From NCBI GenBank assembly GCA_043810345.1, contig JBDROF010000071.1, positions 1-53,742 on the forward strand: DNA of 53,742 nt, written 5' to 3'. Source of the DNA: QYOJ01 sp043810345. Lineage in GTDB: Bacteria; Bacteroidota; Bacteroidia; Bacteroidales; FEN-979. The translations under genes and the position numbers were made by a program. The notes under the pieces were generated by a model. The model had not been told where the DNA came from, made no database searches, and worked only from the letters and a program-made list of their open reading frames with translations. Shown piece by piece: positions 18,037 through 26,202 of this stretch (position 1 is its first letter; each line of letters begins with the position of its first letter).

Positions 18037-20970
18037 TCAACTTAATGTCCAATGGATCGTGAAAAGTTCCTGAATTAAAGTTCGTTGCTTTAACCTGGCT
18101 TCAATATCAGAGATAAGATTTTCTTTTTTTTGATCCACATCATCCTGATGTTTATAAAGATTCATACGAAGCTCATTCCGCCGTTTTTCCATCTCCTTGA
18201 TTTCCCTTTGCATCTTCACCTTCTCGTCGAGTTTCAATAATTTTCGGGCTTCCGCTTTTCTGGTTTTAATCTCCACATCAAATTGTCTCAGTTCGATCTC
18301 CAGGCTGCTTTTCTTATCCTCTGCCCATTTTTCCAGTTTAGTCAGTTCCTCATCGAAGAAACCTGCATTCCGTTCAGAAGTATGTTGTAGTATCTGATCC
18401 TGGGAAAGAAAAACAACTTGCTTATGAACATCTTTGATTGCAAGAGGTAATTCAATCTCATCGTGATGATTGACCACCGTGCCATTCAGAGAAAAAAGGC
18501 GGTGACAGACTGCTGAATCTATCGAAGACTCTTCATCTGTAAAACCGCAAAGGATCAGATGATCTTCAGATTCCAGCGCCTCTATGGTAAAAAGAGTGAC
18601 ACATAGCCAACCGGCTTTGCCAATATAAGGCTCAAGAATCGAAATCTTTTTGGATGAATTTGAGTAATCAAACTGAATTTCAGCGACAGGGAGTTGACTG
18701 TTTTTACATGCTGAGATAATGTACGATGCAAGGGGATGTCCCGTCCTATAGACATTTGCATCCTCAATGTTTTTTCCAATCCTATATGGACCCGGGTGAA
18801 TATGTTTGTCAGGAATAGGATTATGTTTCAGGTAAAATGAGTATTCGTAATCAGAATAGGTTGCATTCTCTTTCAGGAAGTACCGGGTCAACATCCACAG
18901 CAAGAATTCGTAACGATTCACATATTCCTGGCTGGTTTTAAAATTCAACCGGAGTTTTTCATGCACCTCTTCATCGAAGTTTTCAAGCAGTTGTTGTCGT
19001 GTAAACCTGAGTTTTTCATCAATCTCCGGTTCCAGTTGATCCTGCAATTCATCAAATGCCTGCTTAATTTCATCCACTGTCCGGCAATTCTGATAAATTT
19101 GCACGATTCGCTTTTCAAAGTCAACCCCTGATTCAATGCATCCCAATATCTCATCGCTGGCTCCAAACACCCCGTCAAACAATTTGAATTTCTCTGCAAG
19201 TAACTGATATACCCGTTGATCTGCCGCGTTGGCTTTATTCAGGAAATTGACCACCACTACATCGTGTTTCTGGCCATACCGGTGACACCTGCCGATCCGT
19301 TGTTCAATCCGCTGAGGATTCCATGGAAGGTCATAATTGATGATCAGTGAACAAAATTGCAGATTGATCCCTTCAGCGGCCGCTTCTGTTGCAATCAGGA
19401 TCGTTGCATGATCCCGGAAATATTCAACAATTGCAGCCCGTTTGTCAGCTGTTTTGGAACCGGTAACTTTATCTGTTCCCTTATGTAAAGCTAACCAGGA
19501 TTGGTAGATTTTATTAGAAAACGGGTCGGAATTTGTTCCATTAAAAAGAACCAGTTTGCCTTTATACTCTGAGTTTTCAAGGAGGTTAAACAAGTACTTC
19601 TGCGTGCGCACAGATTCTGTAAAAATAATTGCCTTTTTTGCAGCCCCTTTCATTGATGAAGCATCAAAACCCGTTTTTAAGGCTTTGCTCAAGGCAATTC
19701 CTTTTGAATTCTGTATGATGGATTTAGCAAGCCTTCCAAATTCGGCAAGACGAATCATTTCATCATGTATCTCTTGTCTCTCTTCATCAGTATATATTCT
19801 CTTTTCGTTTTCTTGTGGATCTGTCTCGTCTTCTTCGGTATCTATCCATTCGTCCTGTAGCTCACCGAAAAGTTCATAGTCCTGGGTAATGGTTTCTTCC
19901 ACATTAGATTTATTCTGTTGATCTATTAAAACATCTTTTAACTTGGCTGAAAGGGCTTCAAGGGTTCCGGAGATGGCAAAAGTAGAAGATGCGAGAAGCT
20001 TACGCAGAATCAAGGTCATTAACTGACGCTGGCCTGGAGGAAGTGCATAGAGCGTTGGAGATTGCAGGTATTCAGACACCAAATCATACAATCGCTGCTC
20101 ATTTTCTGTGGGATAGAACTCCTGGATGATGGCCACCCGATTTGTGAAACTAATGTATTCAAGAACCTGCCTTCGCAACGTTCGTATACTGATTGGCTGA
20201 AGCCTTGCTTTCAGCTCTGAATAATTTTCTTCCTGTGTTAACCTGGAGAATTGGCTTTTAAAACTACTGATGTCCCCAAATGTATAATCATCAATAATGC
20301 TGACAAGTCCATATAATTCAAGCAGAGAATTCTGTAAGGGAGTTGCCGTGAGTAAAATCTTAGGTTTTCCTAATAAAGCATCCTTTAATGCATTGGCAAT
20401 TTTATTCGTAGGTTTATACACATTGCGGAGGCGGTGAGCTTCATCAATAATTACAAGGTCCCAGTTGGTACGTTCAATAAAAATATCCCTGGATCGAGCG
20501 AAATGATAGGATGTTATGATGATGGTTTCCAATTCAAAAGGGTTGAAGATTCCCTTTTTAATGGTTTCGTCGAAAGATTTTTTTTCCATTATTACAGAAG
20601 GAAGGAAAAACTTCTCCTGAAGCTCCTGGCTCCATTGTTTCCTTAAGTTAGAAGGAACGATAATGAGAATTTTTCGTTTCCTTTCAGCCCATTTCTGGGA
20701 AATTACGAGTCCGGCCTCAATGGTTTTTCCAAGCCCAACTTCATCGGCAAGGATAGCTCCTTTAGAAAAGGGAGACCGAAATGCAAATAAAGCGGCCTCT
20801 ACCTGGTGAGGATTCAGGTCAACCTGAGCATCAACCAACGTTGTAGCAAGTTTCTGGATGCTGTTTGAAGGACTTCTTCTTGTTAATTCAAAGGCAAAAT
20901 ATTTGGCGTGATAAGGAGTAATCGAAAAATCGTCATTTTGATGAACCTTTTTTCGCTTATCCGCTGCCAT
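18037..20970 (-). CDS. SNF2/RapA-like helicase (SF2 translocase)
   Basis: A 977-residue Swi2/Snf2-type ATPase. Walker A is DEVGLGKTIE (GKT at 81-83), motif II is IIDEAHR (DEAH 176-179), and motif III is LLTATPLQN. The second RecA lobe has IIFTESVRTQKYL, then LIATEAAAEGINLQ and the arginine finger region QRIGRCHRYGQ. The insert EYISFTNRV...YPTENEQRLYDLV between lobes is typical of RapA/HepA and phage-defence SNF2 proteins. The C-terminal about 110 residues (ELTKLEKWAEDKKSSLEIELRQ onward) form a long charged coiled coil that could bind partners. It is the first gene of the leftward island and should move along or remodel DNA without strand separation. Confidence 0.93.
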   Translation of the reverse strand: MAADKRKKVHQNDDFSITPYHAKYFAFELTRRSPSNSIQKLATTLVDAQVDLNPHQVEAALFAFRSPFSKGAILADEVGLGKTIEAGLVISQKWAERKRKILIIVPSNLRKQWSQELQEKFFLPSVIMEKKSFDETIKKGIFNPFELETIIITSYHFARSRDIFIERTNWDLVIIDEAHRLRNVYKPTNKIANALKDALLGKPKILLTATPLQNSLLELYGLVSIIDDYTFGDISSFKSQFSRLTQEENYSELKARLQPISIRTLRRQVLEYISFTNRVAIIQEFYPTENEQRLYDLVSEYLQSPTLYALPPGQRQLMTLILRKLLASSTFAISGTLEALSAKLKDVLIDQQNKSNVEETITQDYELFGELQDEWIDTEEDETDPQENEKRIYTDEERQEIHDEMIRLAEFGRLAKSIIQNSKGIALSKALKTGFDASSMKGAAKKAIIFTESVRTQKYLFNLLENSEYKGKLVLFNGTNSDPFSNKIYQSWLALHKGTDKVTGSKTADKRAAIVEYFRDHATILIATEAAAEGINLQFCSLIINYDLPWNPQRIEQRIGRCHRYGQKHDVVVVNFLNKANAADQRVYQLLAEKFKLFDGVFGASDEILGCIESGVDFEKRIVQIYQNCRTVDEIKQAFDELQDQLEPEIDEKLRFTRQQLLENFDEEVHEKLRLNFKTSQEYVNRYEFLLWMLTRYFLKENATYSDYEYSFYLKHNPIPDKHIHPGPYRIGKNIEDANVYRTGHPLASYIISACKNSQLPVAEIQFDYSNSSKKISILEPYIGKAGWLCVTLFTIEALESEDHLILCGFTDEESSIDSAVCHRLFSLNGTVVNHHDEIELPLAIKDVHKQVVFLSQDQILQHTSERNAGFFDEELTKLEKWAEDKKSSLEIELRQFDVEIKTRKAEARKLLKLDEKVKMQREIKEMEKRRNELRMNLYKHQDDVDQKKENLISDIEARLKQRTLIQELFTIHWTLS

Positions 20971-21259
20971 ATGAAAATACTAGGGAAAGATGATAGGGTA
21001 TAAAATTACGAAAATAGATGTAAAGGAGAGAATATTCCACGGTGAGTTACTAAAAGTATTTTCCAGTGATGTATATTATTTCAACGTTTTTGGAAAAATA
21101 AGCGGGAAATCCCCCGAACCACTTAACGGTTCTTTTATTAACATAATCATTGTATTCGCATTATCTGGCATCCGGTATCCGGCATCTGGCATCATTGTCA
21201 TAGAGAGTAAAGCGAAGTAACCTCGCTCCGTGTCATTGCGTATAGCGCCAAAACAAACC
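20971..21259. other. 289-bp spacer upstream of the defence island
   Basis: No convincing gene is present; the 76-codon plus-strand frame here has no homology-like features. The left part is A/T-rich and should hold the SNF2 promoter, although I see no exact TAnnTTTG. A 7-bp tandem repeat sits at 21162-21193. The right part (TAAAGCGAAG...CGCTCC, then GTGTCATTGCG) resembles degenerate pieces of widespread bacterial intergenic repeats. Confidence 0.5.
21162..21193. repeat. 7-bp tandem repeat (catccgg/catctgg)
   Basis: Units CATCTGG, CATCCGG and TATCCGG are joined head to tail. The same unit set recurs at 23976-24009 inside the start of the isoaspartyl peptidase gene. Confidence 0.8.
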
Positions 21260-22823
21260 TCACCCCGACAGCTGCCCCCTCATCTGATCCAACGCCGATT
21301 CGGTCCCCAGGGCGATCACCGTATCGCCCAAACGGAGTTGGGTATCTCCGTGCGGTACGTAGATGGTGTTTTTACGTTTGACCAGCATCAGGGAGCCATC
21401 GTGGTGGAAAGGGATCTCCTTGACCTGAAGACCATCGCATGAGGTATTCGTAACTTCGATCTCCTCCACACTGAAGCTTTCAAAGGTCTCCACCAGGGCA
21501 TGGTAGGTGGTGGGACGGAGGATCAGGTTCTCGATCGTGGTCACCACGGTCCGGAGCAGATCAACCGACTCCACCCCCATCTGGCTGTAAGTCTGTTCGA
21601 GCGTCCGTGAAGGTGCTACCGTGATGATCCGGTTGTGGTGCAACCGGGTACGGAGCAGTTCGCAGATACGCTGGTTCTCTTCATCCGATCCTGTTAATAC
21701 AGCTACGTAGTTTGCAGGTCGCAGACCCAGCCGGGTATAGATTTCAGGATCCATTCCATCGGCATGGATGGTATGCAGACCCTTTTCTTCAATATCCCGG
21801 AAACGGGTCAGCTCCTTCTCGATAATCACTGCATGCCGGCTGTGCATCTTGAACCGCCGGGCCAACAGCACTGACGAACTACTTCCTCCCACGATGATGA
21901 CCTTCTCGGCGGGCAACATAGCCTTCGGACTGATATGGTTGTAAAGGATGGGAGAGAAGATGCAGGTGATGATGGCCATCAGGATGACTGCTGCGTTGAT
22001 CTCCGGAGAGATCAGTCCCATCTGAAGGCCGATGGCCGAAGCGGCGATGATCAGGCTGAGGCGGGAAGATATCAGGAATCCGCCGGCTATAGCCCGTCTG
22101 AATCCAAAGAGGCGGGCCCAGATCAGGGAGGGGAGGACCTTCACCGCATAGAGGGTGATCAGGAAGAGACCCAGGAAGAGGAACAACGATGTTTCCAGGC
22201 TTGTAAGCACGGTGGGATCAAACCGGATCCCGACCAATGAACTGGGCAACCACAATAAAAATAAGGAGGATTAACATGGTTCCGCGGATCGTGATTTGAG
22301 AGGCGGCTTCCGATAACTGGAACGTCAGCTTTTGTATCAGAGGAATTCGCTTCAGCAGGATGCCGGACAAATAGAAGATGAAGAAGAGAATGAAAATCCC
22401 CAGGATCAGGGCCCCTCCATAAGAGAGAGTCACGGTGAGGAGGAAGATGGTGAAACCCACCAGCAACGGGTTGCTCAGGTACCTGGACAGGGTGATACGA
22501 CGCCGGGGGAATGAGGCAACGATCTGATCCACGTCGATCTCCAGTCCGCTCAGGAACATCAGGAACATGAACCCTGTGAAGGCCAGGAAATCAAGGACCT
22601 CCGTACTTTCCGGTGTAAAGTAGGTGAAGAGGAACTTGCCGATCAGAAACCCGACCACGATCTCCATGATCACCGTGGGTATCCGGCGAAGACGAAGCAG
22701 TGACATCAACAATGGTGTCAACCAGGCGACAGCTACCACAACCAGCAGAGGCAGGTAATCGAAGTGACTGAAGATTGCCAGTAATTGCCATGCATTGCCA
22801 TCATTGCACATCATTGCCATCAT
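21260..22823 (-). pseudogene. CPA2 (Kef-type) cation:proton antiporter with TrkA domains, split and internally deleted
   Basis: Two overlapping frames make up one gene. The frame at 22823-22218 holds the transporter start (RRIPTVIMEIVVGFLIGKF, then LAFTGFMFLMFLSGLEIDV). The frame at 22255-21260 resumes with LVGIRFDPTVL and carries the TrkA-N Rossmann domain (KVIIVGGSSSSVLLARRF) and a TrkA-C domain at the end. The change of frame is at about 22230. In intact relatives about 45 residues, including a GAFLAG-type helix, lie between the two joined points. A second in-frame gap appears where SYGGALILG runs directly into FILFFIFYLSG, losing the helices with the usual STTSLG and ADF motifs. With ion-path helices missing, transport is unlikely. 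The N-terminal 17 residues are read from a tandem repeat. Confidence 0.7.
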
Positions 22824-22899
22824 TGCACATCATTGCCATATTTCACTATTTCACTATTTCACTATTTCACCATCTCACCATTTCACCATCTCACCATCT
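22770..22899. repeat. two adjoining tandem arrays (cattgcc units and actatttc octamers)
   Basis: CATTGCC/CATTGCA units with spacers fill about 22770-22839. Octamers ACTATTTC, passing into CCATTTCA and CCATCTCA, follow to 22899. The first array encodes the N-terminus of the antiporter remnant (many Met/Ala/Asn). The second ends at the stop codon of the isoaspartyl peptidase gene. Confidence 0.85.
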
Positions 22900-24025
22900 A
22901 GTATATCTCCACCACGCTCCCCTCCTTCGGCTTCGTGTAACCTCTGAACATGGCATTGGTATTGAACGGCATGACAATGTTACCTTCCCTGTCAACAGCG
23001 ATCAAACCACCGCTGCCGCCCTGGGATTTCAGTTTTTCATAGATAAGGTAATTGGCCGCCTCCTCCAGCGACCATCCCCGGTACTCCATCAGGGCTGAAA
23101 CATCGTATGCGATCACGTTCCTCATGAAATATTCCCCGGTCCCTGTGCAAGAGACGGCACAGGTGGCATTGTTGGCGTAGGTGCCGGCTCCGATGATCGG
23201 AGTATCCCCGATCCGTCCCTTCATCTTCATCATCAACCCTCCGGTGGAGGTAGCTGCAGCCAGGTTGCCCATGTTATCCAGGGCGACGGCACCAACGGTA
23301 CCATTGGTGTTGTCAACGGGTTCCTTTATGGCATCGGGGGTCTCCCGGCTCTTCTCCCTCTTCTCAAGCTGGATCTTTTTCATCCGTTCAAACTGCTCTG
23401 TCCGGGCAGGAGTTTGAAAATAGGAGGGATCCACTAATTCAAGCCCCTGACTCTTTGCGAACAGTTCCGCCCCCTCTCCCATCAACAAGACGTGCCGGGT
23501 GTTCCCCATCACCAGCCGGGCCGCGGAGATGGGATGTTTGATGCGGGTGACACCCGTAACAGCCCCAGCCATCAGGTTGCTCCCATCCATGATGGAGGCA
23601 TCCAGTTCGGCTACCCCTTCATCGTTGTAAACCGCCCCTTTCCCGGCGTTGAAAAGAGGGCAATCCTCCATGAACAGTACTACGGCTTCTACTGCATCCA
23701 TGCTGCTGCCTCCCTTCTCCAGGATGGCGGTGCCCACCGCCAGGGCTTCAGACAGTTTCTCTTTGTACTGCTGCTCCTTCTCTTCCGGCATGGTTCCCTG
23801 TGGCGGCCCGCCGGCGCCACCGTGAATGACCAGTACCCAGTTACCGATCCGGAATGCGGGATCCGTGATGTGGGGTACGGGATGCGCGATACCCGTTATG
23901 GAAACATCCTGGGAGGTACCTGTTATGCTGAGCACAAACATGAGAAGGATCAAGAGAAAGGCTCGAACCAGTCGCGCATCCGGTATCCGGCATCCGGCAT
24001 CTGGTATCATACGATTTGTTTTCAT
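22898..24025 (-). CDS. isoaspartyl peptidase / plant-type L-asparaginase, exported
   Basis: A 375-residue Ntn hydrolase of the threonine-nucleophile asparaginase group. The alpha part begins at WVLVIHGGAGG, and autocleavage should occur before Thr243 in NTNGTVGAVALD, leaving a beta subunit with STGGLMMKMKGRIGDTPIIGAGTYA. This substrate-binding GRIGD...GAGTYA block is a family signature. The product hydrolyses beta-aspartyl dipeptides or asparagine. A hydrophobic stretch (VRAFLLILLMFVLSITGTSQ) near residues 20-39 acts as an export signal. Upstream of it, the first 19 residues (MIPDAGCRIPDAR) are encoded by a 7-bp tandem repeat, and residues about 41-60 are also repeat-like. The true start could be a later codon. 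Confidence 0.9.
   Translation of the reverse strand: MKTNRMIPDAGCRIPDARLVRAFLLILLMFVLSITGTSQDVSITGIAHPVPHITDPAFRIGNWVLVIHGGAGGPPQGTMPEEKEQQYKEKLSEALAVGTAILEKGGSSMDAVEAVVLFMEDCPLFNAGKGAVYNDEGVAELDASIMDGSNLMAGAVTGVTRIKHPISAARLVMGNTRHVLLMGEGAELFAKSQGLELVDPSYFQTPARTEQFERMKKIQLEKREKSRETPDAIKEPVDNTNGTVGAVALDNMGNLAAATSTGGLMMKMKGRIGDTPIIGAGTYANNATCAVSCTGTGEYFMRNVIAYDVSALMEYRGWSLEEAANYLIYEKLKSQGGSGGLIAVDREGNIVMPFNTNAMFRGYTKPKEGSVVEIY
23976..24009. repeat. 7-bp tandem repeat inside the start of the isoaspartyl peptidase gene
   Basis: CATCCGG, TATCCGG, CATCCGG and CATCTGG units lie in tandem. They are translated on the minus strand as the unusual MIPDAGCRIPDAR N-terminus. The same family occurs at 21162-21193. 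Confidence 0.85.
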
Positions 24026-24030
24026 ACCCT

Positions 24031-24813
24031 TTACTTTAATAAGCTTTGAAATATCTCTTTAAAATCCACCAGCCCTGTTACCTTCAGCGCCGCCAGGATC
24101 ACAGAAGCAACTATCACCCAGCTGACAAATTTCCCGCCCTTCTTCAAGGCCATCATGCTGGCAATATAGGCTCCAATGATGCTGCCGACCGATAACAGGA
24201 TCCCATAAAGATAGTGAATCTGGTCGCTCAGAATGAAGATCACCAGCGAAACGGCAGCCGAAAAAAGGACGATCAGGTTCTTGACGGCGTTGGCTTTCAC
24301 CAGTTCGAAACCGACCCCCATCACCAGGGCCATCAGCAGAAAATACCCGACACCCACCTGCAAAAATCCCGCATACCATCCCACGGCAAAGAAGAGTAAT
24401 ACCTGCCACCACTGGATCCGTTTCTCCAGCATGGCGGTGTTCTCTTTCAGCCACAGGGATGGCTTTGCGAAGATGAATACCAGCATGAAAGCCATGATGA
24501 TCACCATGGCAACCTCCAGGGTGCTCGATTTCACTCCGGTGGCAAACCATGCTCCAAGGATCGAACCCACGGTTGCAGGGATAACCAGCCACCAGATCTT
24601 CCGGGTAGTGAACATCCCCTTTCGCCAGAAAGTCATCACAGACGATGAGGTCTGGAAAAAGACACTCACCCGGTTGGTTCCGTTGGCAATGGTGGCCGGC
24701 AGTCCGAGGATCAGCAGCAATGAAAGTGAGATCACAGATCCACCTCCGGCCAGGGTGTTGATGAAGCCTGCCAGGAGGCCTGCGAGAATGATGATGAGAT
24801 ACTCAACCCACAT
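24031..24813 (-). CDS. TSUP family transporter (TauE/SafE)
   Basis: A 260-residue membrane protein with about eight hydrophobic segments in two halves. The N-terminal half has the family-typical AGLLAGFINTLAGGGSVISLSLLLILGLPATIANGTNRVSV. The second half has the matching GWYAGFLQVGVGYFLLMALVMGVGFELVKANAVKN, where the G-x-GxG and A-N repeats mark the internal duplication. The family moves small anions such as sulfite or sulfoacetate across the inner membrane; the substrate here is unknown. It ends 5 bp before the isoaspartyl peptidase start and on the same strand, so the two may be co-transcribed. Confidence 0.9.
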   Translation of the reverse strand: MWVEYLIIILAGLLAGFINTLAGGGSVISLSLLLILGLPATIANGTNRVSVFFQTSSSVMTFWRKGMFTTRKIWWLVIPATVGSILGAWFATGVKSSTLEVAMVIIMAFMLVFIFAKPSLWLKENTAMLEKRIQWWQVLLFFAVGWYAGFLQVGVGYFLLMALVMGVGFELVKANAVKNLIVLFSAAVSLVIFILSDQIHYLYGILLSVGSIIGAYIASMMALKKGGKFVSWVIVASVILAALKVTGLVDFKEIFQSLLK

Positions 24814-24827
24814 GATAAATTCAAAAT

Positions 24828-24880
24828 TAAGAATTAAGAATTATGAATTAAGAATAAAGAATAAAAAAGGCTTACAACCA
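24828..24880. repeat. A/T-rich 7-8-bp tandem repeat (aattaaga-type)
   Basis: Units AATTAAGA, AATTATGA and ATAAAGA lie in tandem just upstream of the transporter start and separate it from the APC permease remnant. Confidence 0.7.
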
Positions 24881-24902
24881 AACGCCCTCATACCCTCTTA
24901 CC

Positions 24903-25330
24903 CTATCCGGGGCTGACCAACCTGGAAGACCAGCAGTACGCCAGCCATCGCAATTACCGCGCTGATGGCAATGATACCGGAGAGCTTTGTCAGGTTGAGC
25001 TGGTCAAAAGCAAAGGCAAGGGGGTCGCCAACAGCTTGGGATTCCGGCACTCCTCCGCCGTAGTGGAGATAGCATCAAAGCCGATGTAAGCAAAAAAGAC
25101 ACCACTTACCCCTTTCAGCACTCCGGAGATGCCATTCGGGGCAAAGGGGCTCCAGTTTTCGGTATTCACATAGAAAGAGCCGTGAGATCAATCACCCGCA
25201 GGTTCCGCTTCAGGGAGCTCCCCGAGGCTTCATGAACTTTCACATCCGAAAGGATCTGATCGATGGACTTCTTGCGGAAGAGGTTTGCGAATGACAATAA
25301 AGGTTTTTTGGGTAAAATTAGAAAAAAACA
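24903..25330 (-). pseudogene. APC amino acid permease reduced to three fragments
   Basis: Minus-strand reading gives three pieces in different frames. At about 25330-25170 is the permease N-terminus, FRKKSIDQILSDVK then LKRNLRVIDLTAL, which in relatives runs on into the first helix. It joins at once to FYVNTENWSPFAPNG and VSGVFFAYIGFDAISTTAEE, the conserved loop and helix normally about 190 residues later. After the following CRNP the frame changes again to DPLAFAFDQLNLTKLSG and VIAMAGVLLVFQVGQPRI, usually about 80 residues on. The reading ends there, before the usual MSRDGLLP. At least three deletions removed most of an estimated 480-residue transporter. It cannot be functional. Confidence 0.75.
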
Positions 25331-25400
25331 GACAAGCGGACAACCTGCATTCCTGCATTCCTTTTTACTCAGAATTCGTACCTTCGCCAAAAATTAGTTC

Positions 25401-26015
25401 ATGAAGATCGCCGTTTTCGGAGCTAGTGGCAGAACGGGAATCCTGGCTGTCTACCAGGGGCTGGATAAAGGTCACCTGGTGACCGCCTTTTCCAGGAACG
25501 CTACCAATGTCACGATAGCCCATCCGAAGATAACGATCATTGAAGGGGATGTAACGGATTATGAACAGGTGAAGCAGGCCGTGGATGGGCAGGAAGCTAT
25601 CCTGGTAGCTCTGGGAATGGAGAACAAGCCCATCCGGACCCTCTCAATCGGGACGGCCAACATCATCAGGGCTATGAAAGAGACCGGGGTGAAGCGGCTG
25701 ATCGTCGTGTCGTCGGCCGGGATTCTGGGAAACGATACCCATCCCGTGTTTGGAAAGATCATTATTCCCCTCTTTCTGAAGCATGTATACCGGGATAAGA
25801 GGCGGCAAACGGAATTGATCCGGGAGAGCGGCCTGGAGTGGGTCATCATCCGGCCGCCCCGGCTCACCCTGGCGCCGAAGACCGGGAGGTACCAGCTGAC
25901 AAAGGGGCGGCCGGGAACGCGCTCGATCCCCCGGGCTGATGTAGCCGATTTCATGCTGAAGCTGCTCACCAATAAAACCTATGACGGGAGGATGCCGGCG
26001 ATCGCCTCCTATTAA
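25401..26015 (+). CDS. NAD(P)-binding oxidoreductase, atypical SDR (NmrA/SDR_a5-like)
   Basis: A 204-residue Rossmann protein. The dinucleotide motif is at the very start, VFGASGRTG (Gly7-xx-Gly10-xx-Gly13), followed by an Arg after the second strand (TAFSRN) that favours NADPH. Later strands read EGDVTDYEQVKQAVDGQEAILVALG and KRLIVVSSAG. The Ser of the latter and the EWVIIRPPRLT segment are typical of SDR_a5 proteins that reduce flavins, biliverdin or NAD-linked substrates. No YxxxK catalytic pair is evident, so a regulatory or flavin-reductase-like role is possible. TACCTTCG, 15 bp upstream of the start, is a near match to the -7 box. Confidence 0.85.
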   Translation: MKIAVFGASGRTGILAVYQGLDKGHLVTAFSRNATNVTIAHPKITIIEGDVTDYEQVKQAVDGQEAILVALGMENKPIRTLSIGTANIIRAMKETGVKRLIVVSSAGILGNDTHPVFGKIIIPLFLKHVYRDKRRQTELIRESGLEWVIIRPPRLTLAPKTGRYQLTKGRPGTRSIPRADVADFMLKLLTNKTYDGRMPAIASY

Positions 26016-26202
26016 CCCAATAAATAAGTGATACCATGAAGGTCCACGTTCGTGATCAATTCCTGAAAAAATGGTCTCTTACATGGATGAGAGCTTCCTG
26101 ATCACCCACTCCTGGCAAACAGTTAAAAAACGATTATAGAACCGTAATTTTTCCTATATGAAAAGACAACTTAATTACATGCAATCTCTGAATTCATAAT
26201 AT

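Noticed and set aside
12196..20970. DISARM or BREX system
   Set aside because: A SNF2 helicase and a methylase occur in class 1 DISARM, but DrmA, DrmB and DrmC are absent; BREX would need PglX, PglZ and BrxC. Mod/Res motifs mark type III restriction.
21260..22823. two separate genes, a short antiporter and a TrkA-like regulator
   Set aside because: The frames overlap by 38 bp, and the second still begins with antiporter membrane helices, so one broken gene fits better.
22770..22899. possible CRISPR array
   Set aside because: Units are 7-8 bp without unique spacers, and no cas gene is in the window.
26016..26202. short frames such as MDESFLITHSWQTVKKRL and MKVHVRDQF
   Set aside because: Two tiny frames overlap in a 187-bp spacer; they may be gene debris, but there is too little to name a source.
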